A stretch of 64,000 bases of DNA from Pseudomonas fluorescens (GCF_902497625.1 NZ_CABVGX010000004.1:62001-126000); one strand, 5' to 3'; numbered from the stretch's first letter, positions 55,440-64,000 are shown. The notes: generated by a model not told the origin, from the sequence alone. Translations and numbers: made by a program.

Positions 55440-55736
55440 ATGGAAATCTCAGGAAACACCGCTTTTTATGCCGGGCTGAGCACTATTCAGACTGGGCAGA
55501 ACCGTGTTGATCAGGCCGCAGGGCAGATTGCCAACACTACCATCGAGCGTTCGGTCACCAGTCAGTCCTCCGAGTCGCAAGTCGACCGTCTGCGCTCTAT
55601 CGATCGCGCTCAGCAGTCTGACCTCTCCAGCAGCATGGTCGAGATGGCTCAAGGCAGGTTTCAGATCGAAGCTGGGGTCAAAGTTGCCAAGGCTTCCGAC
55701 GAAGTGCTTGGCACCTTGATCGATACGTTTGCTTGA
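55440..55736 (+). CDS. 98-residue protein resembling flagellar axial-protein ends
   Basis: The product starts MEISGNTAFYAGLSTIQTGQ. This N-terminus resembles the first helix of FlgB/FlgC/FlgE-type rod-hook proteins (heptads of small hydrophobics, GQ-R-DQAA-IAN), and the C-terminus (QIEAGVKVAKASDEVLGTLI) resembles their last helix. The usual central domain is absent: the two axial-type ends are joined by a Ser/Gln-rich linker (RSVTSQSSESQVDRLRSIDR). It lies downstream of bioD in pseudomonads (PA0505 position) and is uncharacterised. The start has weak upstream sequence (CGTTCTCCC). Confidence 0.75.
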   Translation: MEISGNTAFYAGLSTIQTGQNRVDQAAGQIANTTIERSVTSQSSESQVDRLRSIDRAQQSDLSSSMVEMAQGRFQIEAGVKVAKASDEVLGTLIDTFA

Positions 55737-55761
55737 TCCCGCGCTCCAATCCGCTCTCCGA

Positions 55762-55785
55762 CGCCGCGCCTGTCCGCGGCGTTTT
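55762..55785 (+). terminator. Probable rho-independent terminator after the axial-like gene
   Basis: Stem CGCCGCG/CGCGGCG around CCTGTC followed by TTTT. Confidence 0.75.
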
Positions 55786-55939
55786 GCTGCGTAAGTCCTT
55801 CTCGCTCAACTAATCTTCTTCGTATGACATCTGCAATCAGCGGGTATCTGTGCGGGCTAGCGCGTGCGTGCACATCGCGTGTTGATGACGAACGGCAAAG
55901 CATCGACGCTTGACAAGATTTAGGCGTAAACGTATGTTT

Positions 55940-55953
55940 CAAACAACTGTTTG
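55940..55953. promoter_or_regulatory. PsrA-type operator upstream of acyl-CoA dehydrogenase
   Basis: CAAACAACTGTTTG fits the PsrA consensus (C/G)AAAC-N2-4-GTTT(G/C) exactly. PsrA is the long-chain fatty acid sensor that represses beta-oxidation genes. The site is 62 bp upstream of the ATG of the first acyl-CoA dehydrogenase gene. Confidence 0.75.
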
Positions 55954-56014
55954 ACCGTTACAACACATCTACACGGTCGTTCATCCCCGGTTACATCAGC
56001 AGAGGTTTATCGCT

Positions 56015-57820
56015 ATGCCTGACTACAAGGCCCCCTTGCGTGATATTCGCTTCGTTCGTGACGAACTGCTCGGCTACGAAGCGCATTATCAGAGCCTCCC
56101 GGCTTGTGCAGACGCAACTCCTGACATGGTTGACGCCATTCTCGAAGAAGGCGCCAAGTTTTGTGAGCAGGTATTGGCTCCGCTGAACCGCGTGGGTGAC
56201 ACCGAAGGCTGCACCTGGAGCGAGTCCGGCGTTAAGACGCCGACCGGTTTCAAAGAAGCCTACAAGCAGTTCGTTGAAGGCGGCTGGCCAAGCCTGGCCC
56301 ATGACGTAGAGCACGGCGGCCAAGGCTTGCCGGAGTCGCTGGGCCTGGCAGTCAGCGAAATGGTCGGCGAAGCCAACTGGTCATGGGGCATGTACCCGGG
56401 CCTGTCGCATGGCGCCATGAACACCATTTCCGAGCACGGCACACCTGAGCAACAAGAGGCCTACCTGACCAAGCTGGTTTCCGGCGAATGGACCGGCACC
56501 ATGTGCCTGACCGAACCGCACTGCGGCACCGACCTGGGCATGCTGCGCACAAAGGCCGAACCTCAGGCTGACGGGTCCTACAAAGTTTCCGGCACCAAGA
56601 TCTTCATCTCGGCCGGTGAACACGACATGGCCGACAATATCGTCCACATCGTGTTGGCACGTCTGCCGGATGCACCGGCTGGCACCAAAGGCATTTCGCT
56701 GTTCATCGTGCCCAAGTTCATGCCGAACGCTGACGGTTCGATCGGCGCTCGCAACGCCGTGACCTGTGGTTCCCTGGAACACAAAATGGGCATCCACGGC
56801 AACGCCACCTGCGTGATGAACTTCGACGCGGCCACCGGTTATCTGATCGGCCCGGCGAACAAAGGCCTGAACTGCATGTTCACCTTCATGAACACCGCAC
56901 GTCTGGGTACCGCACTGCAAGGTCTGGCCCACGCCGAGATCGGCTTCCAGGGCGGCCTGAAATACGCTCGCGATCGTCTGCAGATGCGTTCGCTGACTGG
57001 CCCGAAAGCGCCGGAAAAAGCCGCTGACCCGATCATCGTTCACCCTGACGTACGTCGCATGCTGTTGACCATGAAGGCGTTCGCCGAAGGCAACCGTGCA
57101 ATGGTTTACTTCACCGCCAAACAAGTCGACATCGTCAAATACGGCGTAGACGAAGAAGAGAAGAAGAAAGCCGACGCACTGCTGGCCTTCATGACTCCAA
57201 TCGCCAAAGCCTTCATGACCGAAGTCGGCTTCGAATCCGCCAACCACGGCGTGCAAATCTACGGCGGCCACGGCTTCATCGCCGAGTGGGGCATGGAGCA
57301 GAACGTTCGCGACAGCCGTATTTCGATGCTGTACGAAGGCACCACTGGTATTCAGGCACTCGACCTGCTGGGCCGTAAAGTGCTGATGACGCAAGGCGAA
57401 GCCCTGAAAGGCTTCACCAAGATCGTCCACAAATTCTGCCAGACCAACGAAGGCAACGAAGCCGTTCAAGAATTTGTCGCACCGCTGGCTGCGCTGAATA
57501 AAGAATGGGGCGAGCTGACCATGAAGGTCGGTATGGCCGCCATGAAAGATCGCGAAGAAGTCGGCGCGGCGTCGGTGGACTACCTGATGTACTCCGGTTA
57601 CGCCTGCCTGGCCTACTTCTGGGCTGACATGGCGCGCCTGGCGGCAGAAAAACTGGCGGCCGGCACCTCGGAAGAGGCGTTCTACACGGCCAAGTTGCAG
57701 ACTGCGCGCTTCTACTTCCAGCGCATCCTGCCGCGTACCCGCACTCACGTTGCAACCATGCTGTCGGGCGCCGGTAACCTGATGGACATGAAGGAAGAGG
57801 ACTTCGCGCTGGGTTACTAA
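56015..57820 (+). CDS. Acyl-CoA dehydrogenase (C-terminal-extended FadE1-like)
   Basis: The 601-residue FAD enzyme oxidises fatty acyl-CoA to trans-2-enoyl-CoA. Signatures: [20 protein letters not shown] (FAD-binding), [39 protein letters not shown] and the catalytic Glu in [18 protein letters not shown]. The long family (about 600 residues) has an N-terminal AidB-like extension and a C-terminal helical domain. It is the first of three paralogues; in P. aeruginosa PA0506 is called FadE1 as I recall and acts on longer chains. A PsrA-type operator precedes it. Confidence 0.93.
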   Translation: MPDYKAPLRDIRFVRDELLGYEAHYQSLPACADATPDMVDAILEEGAKFCEQVLAPLNRVGDTEGCTWSESGVKTPTGFKEAYKQFVEGGWPSLAHDVEHGGQGLPESLGLAVSEMVGEANWSWGMYPGLSHGAMNTISEHGTPEQQEAYLTKLVSGEWTGTMCLTEPHCGTDLGMLRTKAEPQADGSYKVSGTKIFISAGEHDMADNIVHIVLARLPDAPAGTKGISLFIVPKFMPNADGSIGARNAVTCGSLEHKMGIHGNATCVMNFDAATGYLIGPANKGLNCMFTFMNTARLGTALQGLAHAEIGFQGGLKYARDRLQMRSLTGPKAPEKAADPIIVHPDVRRMLLTMKAFAEGNRAMVYFTAKQVDIVKYGVDEEEKKKADALLAFMTPIAKAFMTEVGFESANHGVQIYGGHGFIAEWGMEQNVRDSRISMLYEGTTGIQALDLLGRKVLMTQGEALKGFTKIVHKFCQTNEGNEAVQEFVAPLAALNKEWGELTMKVGMAAMKDREEVGAASVDYLMYSGYACLAYFWADMARLAAEKLAAGTSEEAFYTAKLQTARFYFQRILPRTRTHVATMLSGAGNLMDMKEEDFALGY

Positions 57821-57844
57821 GACTCGCGTAAGTTGCTTCATTGG

Positions 57845-57876
57845 GCCGCTGCTTCTTCGGAAGCAGCGGCTTTTTT
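57845..57876 (+). terminator. Rho-independent terminator after the first acyl-CoA dehydrogenase
   Basis: Stem GCCGCTGCTTC/GAAGCAGCGGC with loop TTCG followed by T6. Confidence 0.93.
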
Positions 57877-58043
57877 GTGCGCGACACAAATGGCTAAACA
57901 TTCCAGCCAAAAAATCCTAAGAAGAACGCAGACGCTGCCGTTAAAGAGGATGGCGATGTGACATGTGTCACACCTTGTGTGATTTACTGGCGCAAATGCA
58001 GGCCCAGTGCCATCTCTTTCTTGCCGGGTTGGAGTTTTACCCT

Positions 58044-59330
58044 TTGTCGCGTCCTTCCGCTGTGCGTATCAGTCATTTTCTGCCGTCCTTTCTGCTCTTG
58101 ATAGCGGGACTTGCGGCGGCCTACGTCAAGGATCTGAACGTCTTCTTCACCTCGCTGTTCAACGTCTTGCCCACGTTGGTGCTGTTGCTCGGCGGCGCTT
58201 ACTGTGCGGTATACCGACGCCAGCGCGAACTGTTTCTGATGGTCACGGTGTATATCGCCTACTTCCTGCTCGATACCCAAACCGATTACTACCGTGATAA
58301 CGGCAAAGTTCGCGCAGACGCTGCGGTGGTGTTTCACCTGTGTTGCGTGCTGTTACCGCTGTTGTTCGGGGTGTTTGCCGCGTGGCAGGAACGCACCCAT
58401 TTGTTTCAGGACATGGTGGCGCGTTTCGCAGTGTTGGTGGCGGTGGGCAGTGTCGCGCTGGGCCTGGAACAGAGTTACCCGCAAGCGCTGCTGTCGTGGC
58501 TGTCGGAGATCCGCTGGCCCGCGTTGCACGGGGCCTGGATGAGTCTGATCCAGCTCGCCTATCCGGTATTTATCGGTGTATTTCTGCTGCTGGGTTGGCA
58601 ATACTGGCGCAATCCAAGGCCCTTGCACGCCGCGCAACTGGTCGGCCTGCTCGGACTGTGCTGGGCACTGCCGAAGACTTTCATCCTGCCGTTCACGCTC
58701 AATATCATGTGCAGCCAGGTCATGTTGATGATTGCTGCGGCGGTCGCTCATGAAGCTTATCAAATGGCCTTTCGCGATGAGCTCACCGGTCTGCCCGGTC
58801 GCCGCGCATTGAATGAGCGCATGCAGCGTCTGGGGCGCAATTACGTCCTGGCGATGAGCGATGTCGACCACTTCAAGAAATTCAACGACACACACGGCCA
58901 TGATGTCGGTGATCAGGTGCTGCGTCTGGTCGCCAGCAAGCTGTCGAAAATCGGCGGTGGCGGAAGGGCGTATCGCTACGGCGGAGAGGAATTTGCCTTG
59001 GTCTTCGCGGGCAAGACCCTCGAAGAGTGTATGCCGCACCTGGATGTCATCCGCGAATCCATCGCTACCTACAACATTCATCTGCGTAATCAGGACCGTC
59101 CCCAGGATGACCAACAGGGGCGGCAGCGTCGTGCGGGTGCGGCGGCCTCGAGTGTATCGGTTACCGTCAGCATCGGCGTCGCCGAGCGTGTCGAGCAACG
59201 TAACCCGGAAAAAGTTCTGAAGTCGGCAGACGAAGCGCTCTATGCAGCCAAAGGCGCTGGCCGCAACTGTGTAGTGGCGTACGGACAGAATCGCCGTGGT
59301 GCCGTGCGCATGGACACGGCTGCAGGTTGA
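58044..59330 (+). CDS. Membrane-anchored diguanylate cyclase
   Basis: The protein has a seven-helix N-terminal membrane region (residues about 10-230) and a C-terminal GGDEF domain: DELTGLPGRRALNERMQRLG, MSDVDHFKKFNDTHGHDVGD and the active site YRYGGEEFALVFAG (GGEEF, catalytically competent), ending in SADEALYAAKGAGRNCVVAY. It makes c-di-GMP. The first ATG of the frame (57963) encodes a non-conserved, Cys-rich lead; a TTG at 58044 with GGAG 8 nt upstream (MSRPSAVRISHFLPSF, 428 residues) is preferred but unproven. No I-site RxxD is obvious. It interrupts the acyl-CoA dehydrogenase cluster. Confidence 0.87.
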   Translation: MSRPSAVRISHFLPSFLLLIAGLAAAYVKDLNVFFTSLFNVLPTLVLLLGGAYCAVYRRQRELFLMVTVYIAYFLLDTQTDYYRDNGKVRADAAVVFHLCCVLLPLLFGVFAAWQERTHLFQDMVARFAVLVAVGSVALGLEQSYPQALLSWLSEIRWPALHGAWMSLIQLAYPVFIGVFLLLGWQYWRNPRPLHAAQLVGLLGLCWALPKTFILPFTLNIMCSQVMLMIAAAVAHEAYQMAFRDELTGLPGRRALNERMQRLGRNYVLAMSDVDHFKKFNDTHGHDVGDQVLRLVASKLSKIGGGGRAYRYGGEEFALVFAGKTLEECMPHLDVIRESIATYNIHLRNQDRPQDDQQGRQRRAGAAASSVSVTVSIGVAERVEQRNPEKVLKSADEALYAAKGAGRNCVVAYGQNRRGAVRMDTAAG

Positions 59331-59420
59331 GTGATGATGGCGCATTCAGCGTCTGGACTGTGATTGTGGGGCATGCTCGCCAGCATTAGGTTTGAGGGAT
59401 CTGCTGCCGGAGAAATGACC

Positions 59421-61217
59421 ATGCCCGAGTACAAAGCCCCGCTGCGCGACATGCGCTTTCTGATTGACCACGTCTTCGATTTTCACAGTAACTACGCGGC
59501 GCTGGGCGCCACCGATGCCAGCCCGGACATGGTCAGTGCGATCCTTGAGGAAGGCGCTAAATTCTGCGAGAACGTACTCGCGCCGCTCAATCGCAGCGGT
59601 GATGAAGAGGGCTGCCATTTCGACAATGGCGTGGTGACAACGCCTGCAGGCTTCAAGCAGGCTTTCGCGCAATACGTCGAGGGCGGCTGGAACGGTCTTG
59701 CGGCCGATCCAGCGTACGGCGGCCAGGGCTTGCCCAGCTCGCTGGGCCTGATCATCAGCGAGATGGTGGGCTCCAGCAACACCTCATGGGGCATGTACCC
59801 CGGCCTGACCCACGGAGCGATGTCGGCGATCCATGCCCATGGCACCGACGCGCAGAAACAGACTTATTTGAACAAACTCACCGCCGGTGAGTGGACCGGC
59901 ACCATGTGCCTGACCGAAGCTCATTGCGGTACCGATCTGGGCATCATCAAGACCCGCGCCGTGCCTGCGGCCGACGGCAGTTACGCGATCTCCGGCAGCA
60001 AGATTTTCATCTCCGCCGGCGAGCACGACATGAGTGCCAACATCGTCCACCTGGTGTTGGCGAAACTGCCGGATGCGCCGGCAGGCACCAAAGGCATTTC
60101 GCTGTTCATCGTGCCCAAATTCCTACCTGATGCAACAGGTGAGGCCGGCGAGCGCAACGGCGTTTCCTGCGGATCGATCGAACACAAGATGGGTATCAAG
60201 GCGTCGGCCACTTGCGTCCTGAATTTCGACGAGGCCAAGGGTTTTCTGATCGGCGAAGCGAACAAAGGCCTCAACTGCATGTTCACCATGATGAACCACG
60301 CGCGCCTCGGTACTGGCATGCAGGGATTATGTCTAGGCGAAGCGAGCTTCCAGGGTGCGATCAAGTACGCCAACGACCGCCTGCAAATGCGTTCGCTGAC
60401 CGGGCCGAAAACACCGGAAAAAGCTGCCGACCCGATCATCGTCCACCCCGATGTGCGCCGTATGCTGCTGACGATGAAAGCCTTCAACGAAGGCAATCGC
60501 GCGCTGACGTATTTCACCGCGCAGTTGCTGGACGTCGCGCATCTGAGCGCGGATCAGGCGGCACGCCAGGATGCCGAGGACTTGCTGGCGTTCCTCACGC
60601 CCATCTGCAAAGCCTTTATGACCGACACCGGGCTGGAAGTGACCAACCTCGGCATGCAAGTGTTTGGAGGGCACGGGTACATTCGCGAGTGGGGTATGGA
60701 ACAGTTGGTGCGCGACTGCCGGATCGCACCGATTTACGAAGGTACTAATGGTATCCAGGCGCTCGACTTGCTCGGACGCAAGGTGCTCGGCAGTCAGGGC
60801 AAACTGCTGCGCGGTATTACCAAAATCGTCCACAAGTTCTGCGCGGCGAATGCCGGGCACGCTCAGTTGGGCGATTATGTCGCGCAGCTCAACGAGCTCA
60901 ATCAGCAGTGGGGGGAACTGACGACCAAAGTCGGCATGGCCGCCATGAAAAATGCGGATGAAGTCGGCGCTGCGTCAGTGGATTACCTGATGTACAGCGG
61001 TTACATCATTCTGGGTTATCTGTGGCTGCGTATGGCGCTGGTAGCGCAGGCGCAAATGGATGAGGACAGTGGCGACGCTGATTATTGCCAGGCCAAGCTG
61101 GCGACCAGCGAGTTCTATTTCAAGCGACTGCTGCCGCGCACGGCTGCCCATCGCGCGGCGATCGAGGCGGGGAGTGATTGCCTGATGCAACTGCCGGCGG
61201 AATTGTTTGCGCTCTGA
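59421..61217 (+). CDS. Acyl-CoA dehydrogenase, second paralogue
   Basis: The 598-residue enzyme is closely related to the first paralogue (MPEYKAPLRDMRFLIDHVFD; MCLTEAHCGTDLGIIKTRAV; SAGEHDMSANIVHLVLAKL; catalytic Glu in [16 protein letters not shown]). The start at 59421 has GGAG 8 nt before it; an ATG 6 nt upstream is in frame. Its position in the series matches PA0507. The cyclase gene lies immediately upstream with only 90 bp between them. Confidence 0.92.
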   Translation: MPEYKAPLRDMRFLIDHVFDFHSNYAALGATDASPDMVSAILEEGAKFCENVLAPLNRSGDEEGCHFDNGVVTTPAGFKQAFAQYVEGGWNGLAADPAYGGQGLPSSLGLIISEMVGSSNTSWGMYPGLTHGAMSAIHAHGTDAQKQTYLNKLTAGEWTGTMCLTEAHCGTDLGIIKTRAVPAADGSYAISGSKIFISAGEHDMSANIVHLVLAKLPDAPAGTKGISLFIVPKFLPDATGEAGERNGVSCGSIEHKMGIKASATCVLNFDEAKGFLIGEANKGLNCMFTMMNHARLGTGMQGLCLGEASFQGAIKYANDRLQMRSLTGPKTPEKAADPIIVHPDVRRMLLTMKAFNEGNRALTYFTAQLLDVAHLSADQAARQDAEDLLAFLTPICKAFMTDTGLEVTNLGMQVFGGHGYIREWGMEQLVRDCRIAPIYEGTNGIQALDLLGRKVLGSQGKLLRGITKIVHKFCAANAGHAQLGDYVAQLNELNQQWGELTTKVGMAAMKNADEVGAASVDYLMYSGYIILGYLWLRMALVAQAQMDEDSGDADYCQAKLATSEFYFKRLLPRTAAHRAAIEAGSDCLMQLPAELFAL

Positions 61218-61233
61218 CGCGTCTGTTTGAACT

Positions 61234-61323
61234 GCATCGCGGGCGAGCCTTGCTCCTTGGTTTCCTGTTGTACACGGTTTGTACATGCGACGGGACCGTA
61301 GGACCAAGGCTTGCCCGCGATTG
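61234..61323. repeat. Inverted repeat, CATCGCGGGCGAGCCTTGCTCC family
   Basis: GCGGGCGAGCCTTGCTCCTTGG is mirrored imperfectly by CCAAGGCTTGCCCGCGATTGC. It lies between the second and third acyl-CoA dehydrogenase genes. Confidence 0.85.
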
Positions 61324-61468
61324 CGTTTTCACGAAAAAACGCCGATGACTAAAAATTACAAATTGGTCATGGCCTGACCCTATGTGTCGCAAAAGTTGTT
61401 GGGTTACACTCGGGGCCAGCGAAACACTATTCCTTCGAATCACCTGCTTAGATCCTGCGAGGTTTGCC

Positions 61469-63247
61469 ATGGCTGACTACAAAGCGCCCCTGCGCGATAT
61501 GCGCTTCGTCCTCAATGAAGTGTTCGAGGTCGCCAAGCTCTGGGCAGAATTGCCTGCGCTGGCCGAAACGGTCGACGCCGAAACGGTCGAAGCCATTCTT
61601 GAAGAAGCCGGCAAGGTCACCAGCAGAAGCGTCGCCCCCCTGAGCCGTGCGGCCGATGAAGAAGGTTGCCATTGGGCGGACGGTGCCGTCACCACGCCGG
61701 CAGGTTTCCCACAGGCTTATCAGACTTATGCCGAGGGCGGGTGGGTCGGTGTCGGTGGTGATCCGGCTTACGGCGGCATGGGCATGCCCAAAGCCGTTTC
61801 GGCGCAAGTTGAAGAAATGGTCAACTCGGCCAGCCTGTCATTCGGTCTATACCCGATGCTGACTGCAGGGGCCTGCCTCTCGATCAATGCTCACGCCAGC
61901 GAAGAGCTGAAAGCGACTTATTTGCCGAATATGTATGCCGGTCTCTGGGCGGGCTCCATGTGCCTGACCGAAGCGCATGCAGGCACCGATCTCGGCATTA
62001 TCCGCACCAAGGCCGAACCCCAGGCTGACGGTTCCTACAAGGTCAGCGGCAGCAAGATCTTCATCACCGGCGGTGAGCACGATCTGACCGAAAACATTAT
62101 CCACCTGGTGCTGGCAAAACTTCCGGACGCACCAGCAGGGCCCAAAGGTATTTCGTTGTTCCTGGTGCCAAAGTTCATGGTCAATGCCGATGGCAGCCTG
62201 GGTGCGCGCAACCCGGCCAATTGCGGCTCGATCGAACACAAGATGGGCATCCAGGCGTCTGCCACCTGCGTGATGAACTTCGATGAAGCCGTTGGTTATC
62301 TGGTCGGTGAGCCGAACAAAGGTCTGGCGGCAATGTTCACCATGATGAACTACGAACGTCTGGGCGTCGGCATTCAGGGTCTCGCGACCGGGGAGCGCTC
62401 GTATCAGAACGCCGTTGAATACGCTCGCGATCGTCTGCAGAGCCGTTCGCCGACGGGTGCGCAGAACAAGGACAAAGTGGCAGACCCGATCATCGTCCAC
62501 CCTGACGTACGGCGGATGCTGCTGACCATGAAGGCGTCGAACGAGGGCGGTCGTGCCTTCTCCACTTACGTAGCCATGCAACTGGACACCGCCAAGTTCA
62601 GTGAAGACGCCACCACCCGCAAACGTGCGGAAGATCTGGTCGCGCTGCTGACGCCAGTGGCGAAGGCATTTCTGACTGACCTCGGGCTGGAAACCACCGT
62701 TCACGGCCAGCAGATTTTCGGCGGCCACGGTTACATTCGTGAATGGGGCCAGGAGCAATTGGTGCGTGACGTGCGCATCACGCAGATCTACGAAGGCACT
62801 AACGGCATTCAGGCACTTGACCTTGTCGGACGCAAAATCGTCGGCAGCGGCGGTGCGTTCTACAACCTGTTCGCTGACGAGATCCGCCACTTCACGGCAA
62901 CGGCGAGCGCAGATCTGGTGGAATTCACCAAGCCGTTGAACGACGCAGTGACGATTCTTGACGAACTGACTGCCTGGCTGCTGGATCGCGCCAGATCCAA
63001 TCCGAATGAGATTGGCGCCGCCTCCGTCGAATATCTTCAGGCATTCGGTTACGTTTCCTACGCCTACATGTGGGCACTGATGGCCAAAGCGGCCTTCGGG
63101 AAAGAATCCGAGGAAGATTTCTACGCGAGCAAGCTGGGTACTGCACGCTTCTATTTCGCCCGTTTGCTGCCGCGTATCCACTCGCTAAGTGCGTCGGTGA
63201 AGGCGGGCAGCGAGTCGCTGTTCTTGCTGGATGCTGCACAATTCTGA
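61469..63247 (+). CDS. Acyl-CoA dehydrogenase, third paralogue
   Basis: The 592-residue enzyme starts [20 protein letters not shown] and carries MCLTEAHAGTDLGIIRTKAE and the catalytic Glu in YEGTNGIQALDLVGRKIVG. It is the most diverged of the three. It corresponds to PA0508 (FadE2, medium-chain, as I recall). The start is at 61469; an upstream open frame is not conserved. Its 3' end lies just 13 bp before the GacA box of rsmY. Confidence 0.92.
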   Translation: MADYKAPLRDMRFVLNEVFEVAKLWAELPALAETVDAETVEAILEEAGKVTSRSVAPLSRAADEEGCHWADGAVTTPAGFPQAYQTYAEGGWVGVGGDPAYGGMGMPKAVSAQVEEMVNSASLSFGLYPMLTAGACLSINAHASEELKATYLPNMYAGLWAGSMCLTEAHAGTDLGIIRTKAEPQADGSYKVSGSKIFITGGEHDLTENIIHLVLAKLPDAPAGPKGISLFLVPKFMVNADGSLGARNPANCGSIEHKMGIQASATCVMNFDEAVGYLVGEPNKGLAAMFTMMNYERLGVGIQGLATGERSYQNAVEYARDRLQSRSPTGAQNKDKVADPIIVHPDVRRMLLTMKASNEGGRAFSTYVAMQLDTAKFSEDATTRKRAEDLVALLTPVAKAFLTDLGLETTVHGQQIFGGHGYIREWGQEQLVRDVRITQIYEGTNGIQALDLVGRKIVGSGGAFYNLFADEIRHFTATASADLVEFTKPLNDAVTILDELTAWLLDRARSNPNEIGAASVEYLQAFGYVSYAYMWALMAKAAFGKESEEDFYASKLGTARFYFARLLPRIHSLSASVKAGSESLFLLDAAQF

Positions 63248-63260
63248 GGCCATGGCGCCA

Positions 63261-63278
63261 TGTAAGCATTAGCTTACA
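63261..63278. promoter_or_regulatory. GacA upstream activating sequence of rsmY
   Basis: TGTAAGCATTAGCTTACA is a perfect copy of the conserved GacA UAS TGTAAGN6CTTACA and is the core of a 28-bp palindrome (12-bp arms, ATTA loop; 63256-63283). There is no T-run, so it is not the terminator of the upstream gene. It lies about 57-74 bp before the predicted rsmY start, the expected distance. Confidence 0.9.
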
Positions 63279-63334
63279 TGGCGTGCTGCTGTTCTCCCAT
63301 TGGCGAAGATTGGATCCACGGCTAATCTACTGCT

Positions 63335-63457
63335 CATGGACGTCGCGCAGGAAGCGCAAAGCAACAACACGGACACGTAGGATTCTGCCAGGACGGCGGA
63401 GCGAAATGGATGTCAGGGAAACAGTCTGCAAAGCCCCGCTTCGGCGGGGTTTTCTTT
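63335..63457 (+). ncRNA. rsmY: RsmY small regulatory RNA
   Basis: The transcript begins near ATGGACGTCGCGCAGGAAGC, after a -10-like TAATCT (63323), and ends at a strong terminator, GCCCCGCTTCGGCGGGG plus TTTTCTTTT. Eight GGA motifs are present, several in hairpin loops (for example GCGCAGGAAGCGC and GCCAGGACGGC), the hallmark of Rsm RNAs that titrate RsmA/RsmE and so derepress secondary metabolism and exoproduct genes. The GacA box upstream and the length of about 120 nt fit RsmY; rsmX or rsmZ are less likely because rsmZ lies behind rpoS. Confidence 0.88.
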
Positions 63458-63614
63458 TGCCTGCAGAAAAGTGGCCTGGCCAGCCCAGACCGAGATAGAA
63501 GCGCTTGCTGCTTCTATATCCGTACAAGCGATGTCAGCACTGAACCCTGCCGAGTGGCCAGGGTCGATTAGGTTGTGTGGCTCACACGAGCCAACTTAAT
63601 CAGGAGCTGATCCC

Positions 63615-63773
63615 ATGGACTTTATTCGAATCATCATCGCTATTCTGTTGCCACCACTGGGTGTGTTCCTGCAAGTCGGTTTCGGCGGCGCGTTCTGGCT
63701 GAACATTCTGCTGACTTTGTGCGGTTACATTCCAGGGATCGTGCATGCGGTTTACATCATCGCCAAGCGCTGA
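63615..63773 (+). CDS. YqaE/Pmp3-family membrane peptide
   Basis: The 52-residue peptide MDFIRIIIAILLPPLGVFLQ and VGFGGAFWLNILLTLCGYIP, ending HAVYIIAKR, has two transmembrane helices and the family motif LPPLGVFLQVG. Pmp3/YqaE proteins are tiny stress-inducible membrane proteins (membrane potential, salt stress). The ribosome site CAGGAGCTGATCCC is strong. Confidence 0.93.
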   Translation: MDFIRIIIAILLPPLGVFLQVGFGGAFWLNILLTLCGYIPGIVHAVYIIAKR

Positions 63774-63794
63774 GTATTACGGCGGCAGGTAGAT

Positions 63795-63889
63795 CGCTTT
63801 CGCGAGCAGGCTCGCTCCTACAGGTTTGGTGTCATTAGCACGATGTACGGCACGACATAAAACTGTGGGAGCATGGCTTGCCCGCGGAT
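63795..63889. repeat. REP doublet with mixed families
   Basis: CGCTTTCGCGAGCAGGCTCGC pairs imperfectly with GTGGGAGCATGGCTTGCCCGC, between convergent genes. Confidence 0.8.
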
Positions 63890-63903
63890 AACGCGACGCG
63901 GTT

Positions 63904-64000
63904 TCAGCTCTGAAGCCCCATCACCCGCCGATAAAACAACCACTCCTGCTCCAACGCATGCGCCTGATTTCCGGCCTTGCGAAAGCCGTGACGTTCATCT
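63904..64000 (-). CDS. C-terminal end of an S9-family (prolyl oligopeptidase-like) peptidase
   Basis: Only the last 31 codons are present. They read DERHGFRKAGNQAHALEQEW followed by LFYRRVMGLQS; HGFRK is the catalytic-His environment at the end of the alpha/beta hydrolase domain of S9 peptidases. The N-terminus is beyond the right edge, so the subtype is open. Confidence 0.7.
   Translation of the reverse strand, partial: DERHGFRKAGNQAHALEQEWLFYRRVMGLQS

Noticed and set aside
63256..63283. Terminator for the third acyl-CoA dehydrogenase
   Set aside because: The palindrome has no T-run and its core equals the GacA UAS; it is assigned to rsmY control.

Overview
The window is chromosomal DNA of a Pseudomonas, most likely from the P. 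fluorescens group. It is GC-rich, dense in REP-type inverted repeats built on GGGAGCGAGC(C)TGCTCGCGA and TGTAGCAGCTGCCG cores, and its gene order follows P. aeruginosa PAO1 in blocks (as I recall it: PA5388-PA5421, then PA0461-PA0473, then PA0482-PA0508, then the rsmY neighbourhood). There are no rRNA or tRNA genes, no CRISPR array and no prophage. The only accessory DNA is a small Rhs/debris region at about 25.4-30.6 kb and one decayed helix-turn-helix gene near 1.9 kb.

Region 1 (1-25.3 kb) is a nearly complete quaternary-amine catabolism island. It starts with the end of a choline/carnitine/betaine binding protein gene (caiX-like) divergent from the AraC-type regulator cdhR. A peptidase M19 gene and a DUF5943 gene lead into dgcA-dgcB and a divergent pair of electron-transfer flavoprotein subunits (dimethylglycine to sarcosine). 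The divergent gbcA and gbcB follow (glycine betaine to dimethylglycine), then a threonine aldolase, a TraX-like membrane protein and the operon glyA-soxBDAG-purU-fdhA (sarcosine to glycine and serine, with disposal of the C1 units as formyl-THF, formate and formaldehyde). Together these genes strip three methyl groups from betaine. The gap between the ETF genes and gbcA holds a diverged 181-bp tandem repeat with DnaA-box-like elements.

Region 2 (25.4-37.5 kb) has two standalone Rhs-core genes with unrelated C-terminal domains, a third frameshifted Rhs remnant and a decayed N-terminal fragment of creB. It continues with a GST, a PepSY reductase-like protein and a fiuA-fiuR-fiuI type ferri-siderophore signalling system. 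A DUF2780 protein, an acyltransferase and a retropepsin-like protein sit among the Rhs genes.

Region 3 (37.5-64 kb) is housekeeping: an exonuclease/CBS-nucleotidyltransferase pair, a lone receiver protein, glcB, a GcvR-like ACT protein, rarD, an SrkA-like kinase, a Tat-exported PhoX phosphatase, a ModE-like regulator, comF, the complete bioBFHCD operon, a tiny protein resembling flagellar axial proteins, three paralogous long acyl-CoA dehydrogenases (the first with a PsrA-type operator) interrupted by a diguanylate cyclase gene, the Gac/Rsm sRNA gene rsmY with a perfect GacA box, a Pmp3-type peptide and the 3' end of an S9 peptidase gene.

Most of the window is well-known biology. The least explained elements are the 181-bp tandem repeat, the caspase-like C-terminal domain of the first Rhs protein, the creB/Rhs wreckage, the 98-residue axial-protein mimic and the altered iron-sulfur motif of DgcA.
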